This document shows, in pieces, positions 6,957 to 11,713 of a DNA stretch of 11,713 bases. The first letter of the stretch is position 1. The number at the start of each line of letters is the position of its first letter. The notes beneath the pieces were generated by a model. The model was not told the origin of the DNA, did not search any database, and worked only from the letters and a program-made list of their open reading frames with translations. The position numbers and the translations under genes are program-made. The DNA is from Robiginitomaculum sp. (GTDB taxonomy: Bacteria; Pseudomonadota; Alphaproteobacteria; Caulobacterales; Maricaulaceae): assembly GCA_002733385.1 (NCBI GenBank), contig NVVO01000025.1:30382-42094 (forward strand), given 5' to 3'.

Positions 6957-8252
6957 TTATGCTTTCTTCAAGAGCGGGTGCAAGTGCTGCCAAACATAAT
7001 CCAGCACCGCGTCGCGGCTTTCGGCAAAGTTAAGTGCAGCTTTGGCTTTGGCTTTGCGGGCTTTGGGATCGGAAAGATATTTTAGCACGGCAGGGGCCAG
7101 ATCGTCTGGGGACAATATCCGCTTAACCCCGTCAAAGGCCATCATGGGCATATAGGTATCGGCGAAACTAGCAATATGGGGGCCGGTAATGACGGCGCAG
7201 TCCAGTCTTGCAGGTTCCAACGGGTTATGTCCCGACAAACCTTCCAACAGTGACCCGCCGACAAAAGCGGTTTTGGCCAAACGGTAAACCAGTCCCATTT
7301 TGCCGATCTGGTCCACCAGATAGACATCGGTTTTGTCGGTTGGCATACGGTGCGAAGATCGGCGCAACACGCTAAGGCCCATTTTGGTCAATATGTCCTT
7401 AACCTCCTTTGCCCGTTCGGGATGGCGCGGGGCCAGGATCAGCAAAGCTTTGGGTTTTTTGGCTTTTACGGCCAGTGCAGCGCTGCCGACCAGGATTTCT
7501 TCGCCGACATGGGTACTGGCCGCACACCATACGGGGCGACGGCCAATGGCAGATTTAAGCTTTTGCAGCGCTAGCTTGTCAACCGGTAGGGCAGGCGCAG
7601 CGTCCTTGAGATTACCAGCCGCTTCCACTTCTCGCCCGGTCAGCCAGGTCAAGCCGGCCGCCGTGGTCGTATCAGCCGCCATGATAAGGTCAAAAGCGCC
7701 GAGCAAAACTTGCCCGGATTTCTTGCCGCGCTTGTCCCAACGCTCGATCGAAGTTGCACTCATGCGGGCATTGATCAACGCCATAGGTATCTTCAGCGCT
7801 TTGGTCTGCATAATCATATTGGGCCACAGCTCGCTTTCGGCAAATATGGCCAAATCGGGTTGCCAATGGGCCAGGAAATTGGCAACCGCCTTTGGGTGGT
7901 CGGCAGGGGCGTATTGATGCACGGCACGGGTCGGCAGTGTTTCGGCCAGCAATTCTGCGGAGGTGACTGTGCCCGTGGTGATGACAATATTGTGCTCAGA
8001 GAATTGTGCTAAAATGCGTAAAATCACTGGCATAAGCATTTGCGATTCGCCGACACTGGCCGCATGCAGCCAAATAAGTTTACCGCCAGATTTCAAGTCC
8101 GGGCGCGGAAGGCCTGCAACTCCATTTCGTTCGCCGAGCCTTGCAGGGTCTTCTTTGCCTTTGCGCGCCCTGCGTTTGAGCCATAGGGGCAATGCCGGCG
8201 CAGCCATGCGCGTCGCGGTGCTATAGGATTTAAGAAGCGGTGTTTTCTTCAC
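6957..8252 (-). CDS. waaA: 3-deoxy-D-manno-octulosonic acid (Kdo) transferase
   Basis: This membrane-associated GT-B glycosyltransferase (also called kdtA) adds Kdo from CMP-Kdo to lipid IVA. It has 431 residues; the family is usually about 420-440. The N-terminal domain has LPLWLKRRARKGKEDPARLGER (21-42), WLHAASVGES with the catalytic Glu at 69, TTGTVTS (92-98) and ESELWPN (139-145). The C-terminal domain has GGSLLEGLSGHNPLEPA, the conserved donor-site loop. The start is GTG 8252, which overlaps the DUF374 stop as GTGA. The next ATG would remove part of the N-terminal region expected for the family. Whether one or two Kdo units are added cannot be read directly. It sits between DUF374 and lpxK, the standard alphaproteobacterial arrangement. 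Confidence 0.96.
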   Translation of the reverse strand: MKKTPLLKSYSTATRMAAPALPLWLKRRARKGKEDPARLGERNGVAGLPRPDLKSGGKLIWLHAASVGESQMLMPVILRILAQFSEHNIVITTGTVTSAELLAETLPTRAVHQYAPADHPKAVANFLAHWQPDLAIFAESELWPNMIMQTKALKIPMALINARMSATSIERWDKRGKKSGQVLLGAFDLIMAADTTTAAGLTWLTGREVEAAGNLKDAAPALPVDKLALQKLKSAIGRRPVWCAASTHVGEEILVGSAALAVKAKKPKALLILAPRHPERAKEVKDILTKMGLSVLRRSSHRMPTDKTDVYLVDQIGKMGLVYRLAKTAFVGGSLLEGLSGHNPLEPARLDCAVITGPHIASFADTYMPMMAFDGVKRILSPDDLAPAVLKYLSDPKARKAKAKAALNFAESRDAVLDYVWQHLHPLLKKA

Positions 8253-9016
8253 GTTTTGGCTTTCTTGTTGACTTTTTGGTTTGCTTGCTTGTTTTTGGTT
8301 TTATTGTCAGCAGGTCGTATAATCGCACTCCCCATGTCTTTATCACATTGTTGCGACGCTTGGTTCAAGATATTTTCCAGTTTTTGCCGCGCCCCCTCAA
8401 TATCGGCATCGTCCGCCTGTTTATCAACCCATATTGGCCCGGCAAAGATAATTTTTCCGCGCCCAAACGGCAAGGGCAGCATAAACCTGTCCCATGAATT
8501 GAACAGCTTATTGTTGGAGGTGGACAAAGCATAGGCGACAATAGGCGCGCCTGACAGCTTTGCCAGTTTTAACGGCCCGGCCCCCATACGCATTCTAGGC
8601 CCGCGCGGCCCGTCCGGTGTCATGACAACACAATCACCATTTTTGATGATCTCGATCATTTCGCGCAAGGCTCCCGCACCGCGTTTGTCTTTACTGTTGA
8701 TTTTAATCCGCCTGGAACCGCGCACGGTTTTTGCACCAAGAAATTCAGCCGTATAGGCGACGAGATTGCCGTCCCTGGATTTGGAGATGAGCATATGGGG
8801 TTTTTGCACCATTTTTGACCAACCTGCCGGGGCCATCATAAACCGGGAATGCCAAACACATGCCACAAAACCGTCGCCGCTTTCTTGCAAAGCCTTGGCC
8901 ACTTCCAAGCCCTCAAATTCCCACCTTGTTGTGCGTCTGACAAGGCGCATATAACCCGACAAAAACAACGCCAGAAACAACTGGACGAATTTTAGGTTCA
9001 TGAACCGTTTGAACAA
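8249..9016 (-). CDS. DUF374 lysophospholipid acyltransferase-like protein
   Basis: A membrane-associated protein of 255 residues related to glycerolipid acyltransferases; its exact substrate is unknown. The likely catalytic His is in CVWHSRFM (H56). LISKSRDG (76-83) and TPDGPRGPRMRMGAGPLKLAKLSGAP (133-158) are characteristic of DUF374. A hydrophobic N-terminal segment spans about 11-23. I chose the TTG at 9016 because AGGGAG lies 7 bases upstream and the protein then begins FKRFMNLKFVQ, like relatives. ATG 9001 and the longer frame from 9064 have no such site. The last 17 residues are a lysine/asparagine/glutamine-rich tail, encoded by T/G-rich DNA on the plus strand (about 8252-8305). It is the first gene of the waaA-lpxK-lpxL run and overlaps waaA by 4 bases. 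Confidence 0.88.
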   Translation of the reverse strand: MFKRFMNLKFVQLFLALFLSGYMRLVRRTTRWEFEGLEVAKALQESGDGFVACVWHSRFMMAPAGWSKMVQKPHMLISKSRDGNLVAYTAEFLGAKTVRGSRRIKINSKDKRGAGALREMIEIIKNGDCVVMTPDGPRGPRMRMGAGPLKLAKLSGAPIVAYALSTSNNKLFNSWDRFMLPLPFGRGKIIFAGPIWVDKQADDADIEGARQKLENILNQASQQCDKDMGSAIIRPADNKTKNKQANQKVNKKAKT

Positions 9017-9051
9017 TGAGATACTCCCTGCTATGGCGTTTATTCGGTACA

Positions 9052-9081
9052 CCATAATGGCCAAAAGCCTAACAGTTACAA
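9052..9081 (-). promoter_or_regulatory. Candidate promoter of the DUF374-waaA-lpxK-lpxL run, with symmetric -10
   Basis: On the minus strand TTGTAA (9081-9076) is followed after 16 bases by CATTAT (9059-9054), a fair -35/-10 pair. A transcript from it would begin near 9047 and carry the AGGGAG site before TTG 9016. The -10 lies inside CCATAATGG (9052-9060), whose arms are complementary around a central A. The plus strand therefore also holds a -10-like CATAAT (9053-9058), pointing towards the phosphatase gene, but without a good -35. Consensus matching only. Confidence 0.35.
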
Positions 9082-9089
9082 GAGTTTCT

Positions 9090-9764
9090 ATGCCACTTGA
9101 TTTGAATACAGACGCAGGGCGAAAACAGGCCTATAAGGATTTAACGTGGGACGATCACGGGTTTTTGCGCCTGTGGTTCAATAACCATCACCATATTGGT
9201 GCCGAGGGTTCTGGTGACGCGATGTATCGGGCCAATCAACCCTCGCCCAAGCGTATTGGGGAATTGGCCAAAGACGGTATAAAAACCATTTTGAATTTGC
9301 GCGGTGACAGCCCCAAAGGGTTCTATCTACTGGAAAAAGAGGCCTGCGAGAAATACGGAATTAAGCTGGTGAATTTTCGCATGTATTCCCGTGATACGCC
9401 TGCAAAAGACAGTATTCACGGCCTCAAAGCCCTTTTTGAAACCATTGAATATCCGTGCCTGATGCACTGTAAATCCGGCGCCGACCGCACCGGCATTACC
9501 GGGGTTTTGTATAAACATTTTCATCTGGGTGAGCCGATAGAGCAGGCGGTCGAGCAACTCAGCATCAAATATCTACACATGAAAGCCGGCAAAACCGGCA
9601 TGCTGGATTTTTTCTTTGACGAATATATTGAATACACCAAAATGGGCGAGCTAAGTTTTATAGACTGGGTAGACCAAATCTACGACCCGGCGGATGTAAA
9701 GGCGAGGTTTATGTCAGGATGGATTGGTAATATTATGAGCGAGAAAATATTACGGCGGGAGTAA
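9090..9764 (+). CDS. Dual-specificity/tyrosine phosphatase-like protein
   Basis: A predicted cytoplasmic cysteine phosphatase of 224 residues. The P-loop HCKSGADRTG carries the HCx5R signature (C127, R133) needed for the phosphocysteine mechanism. D102 in SRDTPAKD is a candidate general acid. Upstream, YRANQPSPKRIGELAKDGIKTILNLRGD is the usual entry into dual-specificity folds. I chose ATG 9090 because AAGAG lies 5 bases upstream and the protein then begins MPLDLNTDAGRKQA, as I recall for alphaproteobacterial relatives. ATG 9057 is possible but overlaps the -10-like site. The gene is opposite in strand to the lipid A genes, starts 73 bases from DUF374 and ends 2 bases before the ABC gene stop. 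The substrate could be protein, lipid or sugar phosphate; a role in the envelope is inferred only from context. Confidence 0.87.
   Translation: MPLDLNTDAGRKQAYKDLTWDDHGFLRLWFNNHHHIGAEGSGDAMYRANQPSPKRIGELAKDGIKTILNLRGDSPKGFYLLEKEACEKYGIKLVNFRMYSRDTPAKDSIHGLKALFETIEYPCLMHCKSGADRTGITGVLYKHFHLGEPIEQAVEQLSIKYLHMKAGKTGMLDFFFDEYIEYTKMGELSFIDWVDQIYDPADVKARFMSGWIGNIMSEKILRRE
9727..9753. repeat. 8-bp inverted repeat at the end of the phosphatase gene
   Basis: GTAATATT (9727-9734) and AATATTAC (9746-9753) are perfect reverse complements separated by 11 bases. They lie within the last codons of the phosphatase gene and immediately beyond the 3' end of the convergent ABC gene. An AT-rich stem of this kind is weak as an intrinsic terminator and has no following T-run on either strand. 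Confidence 0.5.
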
Positions 9765-9766
9765 TC

Positions 9767-11575
9767 TTACGAAAACTGCAATGCCCGCAATTTGGCGTAC
9801 AGCCCACCTTTTTTCATTAAACTGGCATGCGTGCCGTTTTCTACGATTTGGCCTTTGTCGAGGACAAAAATTTTGTCGGCGGTTTTTACTGTGGAAAGTC
9901 TGTGGGCGATTACAAATACGGTGCGCCCGGCGGTGAGCACATCTAACGCGGACTGGACTTTTGCCTCGCTCTGCGCGTCCAGAGCGGATGTGGCTTCGTC
10001 CAACAACAGTATGGGTGCGCCGCGCAGCATGGCACGGGCTAACGCGATGCGTTGCTTTTGCCCGCCGGATAATTTGCCGCCTGCTTCCCCGACTTTGGTT
10101 TGATAACCGTCTCCAAGCTCCATGATGAAATCGTGGGCGGCGGCGGATTTGGCGGCAATTTCAATATCCTCAGCGCTGGCGTCCATATTGGAATTTAGGC
10201 GACCAAAACCGATATTGGCGGCGACCGTATCATCGAACAGGGTAATGTCTTGGGAGACCAAAGCCGTCGCCCCGCGTAAAGATGCCAGCGTAACATTACG
10301 AATGTCCATGCCGTCGATTTTGATGCTCCCCTCCGCCACATCGTAGAGCCTTGCTATAAGATTGATAATGGTGGACTTACCACCGCCGGACGGGCCAACC
10401 AAAGCGATGGTTTCGCCGGGCTTAACCTTGAAGCTTAAGCTGGCAATAGCCTGGGTGCCGTCTTCGTAAGCAAAACTGACATTGTTAAATTCCAGTGCGC
10501 CTTTGACATTTTCGAGCGCGATGGCGTCCTGTGCGTCAGTAATGGTCGGTTTTTCGTCAATGACTTCAAAGATACGGTGCAGAGCCGCGAGGCCTTCCTG
10601 GATCACATTGTTAAGCGTACCAAGAGCGCGGATACGCGGCGAAAGCGCCAGTAACAAAGTCAATAACCCGGCAATATCTCCCGGTGAGGCATAGCCACCC
10701 ACGACTCGGTAAACACCGAGCGCAAATACACCCGCTATGGCGACCCCGCCCAACACTTCCAAAATTGGATCAACCCGGGATTTATTGGTGACCAGCTTGA
10801 GGTTCAGCCGCACCCGGTCATCAAAAGACTTGCCAAGGCGTCGGTTTTCATAATCTTCAAGCTCGTAAGTGCGCACCATGCGCGCCCCGGTAAAACTTTC
10901 GCTCAACTGTGACGTGATGACCCCGACCTGTTCCTGCACATCTTTGGAATTACCCCGCAGTTTTTTTGAAATGCTGATAATCGGCCATGTGGCAATGGGA
11001 TAAACAATGAGAACCAACAAGGACATTTGCCAATCAAGCATCAACATGACGGCAATACAAAAGACCACAGTCAGAACATCACGCACTAAATTGGTCATGG
11101 TGCGCAACAAAGCGTTGGTCAAAATGGTGACATCATTGGTAAAACGCGAAATCAGCGTCCCTGTTGGTTCGCGACCAAAACGGGCATAGTCGGCTTTATG
11201 TATGCTGCCAAACATGGATTTTTGTAAATTGCCGATAACATTCAAAGCCACGGAATTGGCCAGCACGGACTGGATGAACATGGAAATCCCGGATATAATT
11301 GTGACGCCAACGATCACCGGCACCACAAGTGTCGCAAAACGTTTGGCTTGTTCTCCGGCGTCGCTCGCCGCGCCTGCGCCGCCCAGCTCAGTAGCCACAT
11401 CGAGAATATATTTGATCAAAAAACCGTAGGCCGCCGTCGTCGCCGCCAAAATGATCATAAAAAAGAACGCCAGATATAAGCGGCTCCTTAGGGGATATAC
11501 ATAACCCTGCCACAGCCGTCCGATCAGGCGTTTGTCTTCGCCTTTTAGCTTGAGAAGATTGGTTTTGGTGGCCAC
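9767..11575 (-). CDS. ABC exporter, MsbA-like fused permease and ATPase
   Basis: A 602-residue half-transporter that would work as a homodimer in the inner membrane. The N-terminal membrane domain (about 30-330) has six hydrophobic segments, seen near 34-54, 84-104, 160-180, 184-204, 273-293 and 299-315. The C-terminal ATPase has all motifs: Walker A GPSGGGKST (394-402), Q-loop SQD (441-443), signature LSGGQ (502-506), Walker B ILLLDEATSALD (522-533) and switch His 558 in AHRLST. The start is GTG 11575, 9 bases after the DUF4170 stop, with a weak AGGCG ribosome site; the next Met is residue 40. Its lipid A neighbours suggest flipping of lipid A or another lipid, as MsbA does. That is inference; many exporters of this family have other cargo. 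Confidence 0.92.
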   Translation of the reverse strand: MATKTNLLKLKGEDKRLIGRLWQGYVYPLRSRLYLAFFFMIILAATTAAYGFLIKYILDVATELGGAGAASDAGEQAKRFATLVVPVIVGVTIISGISMFIQSVLANSVALNVIGNLQKSMFGSIHKADYARFGREPTGTLISRFTNDVTILTNALLRTMTNLVRDVLTVVFCIAVMLMLDWQMSLLVLIVYPIATWPIISISKKLRGNSKDVQEQVGVITSQLSESFTGARMVRTYELEDYENRRLGKSFDDRVRLNLKLVTNKSRVDPILEVLGGVAIAGVFALGVYRVVGGYASPGDIAGLLTLLLALSPRIRALGTLNNVIQEGLAALHRIFEVIDEKPTITDAQDAIALENVKGALEFNNVSFAYEDGTQAIASLSFKVKPGETIALVGPSGGGKSTIINLIARLYDVAEGSIKIDGMDIRNVTLASLRGATALVSQDITLFDDTVAANIGFGRLNSNMDASAEDIEIAAKSAAAHDFIMELGDGYQTKVGEAGGKLSGGQKQRIALARAMLRGAPILLLDEATSALDAQSEAKVQSALDVLTAGRTVFVIAHRLSTVKTADKIFVLDKGQIVENGTHASLMKKGGLYAKLRALQFS

Positions 11576-11584
11576 CGTTATCGC

Positions 11585-11713
11585 CTAGCCAATAATCCCG
11601 TCATTGTCGGGGTCGATCAAATGATGGGCGTGCAGGATGAAAAACCGCATATGGGCATTGTCCACCGTGCGCTGGGCCGCGTTCTTCCAAGCCTTGCGGG
11701 CCGCTTCGTAATT
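11585..11713 (-). CDS. DUF4170 protein, partial (3' end)
   Basis: This is the last 42 codons of a small gene that runs off the right end of the window. The frame reads from NYEAARKAWKNAAQRTVDNA through HMRFFILHAHHLIDPDNDG to a TAG at 11585-11587. The pattern of YEAAxKAWxxxAxRTVDNAxxRxxI followed by a short acidic end matches my knowledge of DUF4170, a small alphaproteobacterial family of unknown function. It often lies next to cysQ and the DUF374-waaA-lpxK genes, which supports the call. The 9-base gap to the ABC gene suggests one transcript. Function is unknown. Confidence 0.75.
   Translation of the reverse strand, partial: NYEAARKAWKNAAQRTVDNAHMRFFILHAHHLIDPDNDGIIG

Noticed and set aside
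7333..7917. Long plus-strand open frame of 194 codons inside waaA
   Set aside because: It is antisense to a secure waaA gene, resembles no family, and has no ribosome site; a shadow frame.

Overview
The window looks like chromosomal DNA of a Gram-negative alphaproteobacterium. Base composition is moderate (neither AT- nor GC-rich by eye) and genes are packed tightly, with no intergenic gap longer than about 165 bases. The assignment rests on the cluster at the right end: DUF4170, an MsbA-type ABC exporter, a DUF374 acyltransferase, waaA, lpxK and an LpxL/HtrB-type acyltransferase. DUF4170 and the DUF374-waaA-lpxK run are typical of alphaproteobacteria. I see no mobile element, CRISPR array, tRNA, rRNA or phage gene, and no broken gene apart from the two cut by the window edges.

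Left part (1-5024), mixed metabolism. It opens with the 3' end of an unrecognised membrane protein (+). A TetR-family repressor (-) is divergent from formate-tetrahydrofolate ligase, fhs (+). fhs converges on a flavin-dependent monooxygenase with a Baeyer-Villiger fingerprint (-), and the two stop codons lie in the same TTAA. The monooxygenase is divergent from a small thioredoxin-fold lipoprotein (+) whose active site is WCHDS instead of WCxxC.

Right part (5045-11713), lipid A and envelope assembly. On the minus strand the transcription order is DUF4170 (partial), ABC exporter, then after an inserted opposite-strand gene, DUF374 acyltransferase, waaA, lpxK, lpxL-like. The last four are coupled by overlaps or gaps of a few bases (GTGA, a 5-base gap, GTGATG). 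Together they would phosphorylate the lipid A precursor (LpxK), add Kdo (WaaA), add a secondary acyl chain (LpxL-like), and possibly flip the product across the inner membrane (ABC exporter). The DUF374 protein is a presumed acyltransferase of unknown substrate. The inserted plus-strand gene is a dual-specificity/tyrosine phosphatase. It shares a gap of about 73 bases with DUF374 and ends 2 bases from the exporter stop codon.

Several start codons were moved from the longest open frame on the basis of Shine-Dalgarno placement and family N-termini: TetR (ATG 1036), fhs (ATG 1200), monooxygenase (ATG 4366), thioredoxin-like (ATG 4485), lpxK (ATG 6951), DUF374 (TTG 9016) and phosphatase (ATG 9090). 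No clearly new biological system is visible. The best leads are the inverted phosphatase inside the lipid A cluster with its symmetric promoter-like site, the WCHDS lipoprotein, and the repeats next to the monooxygenase and fhs starts.
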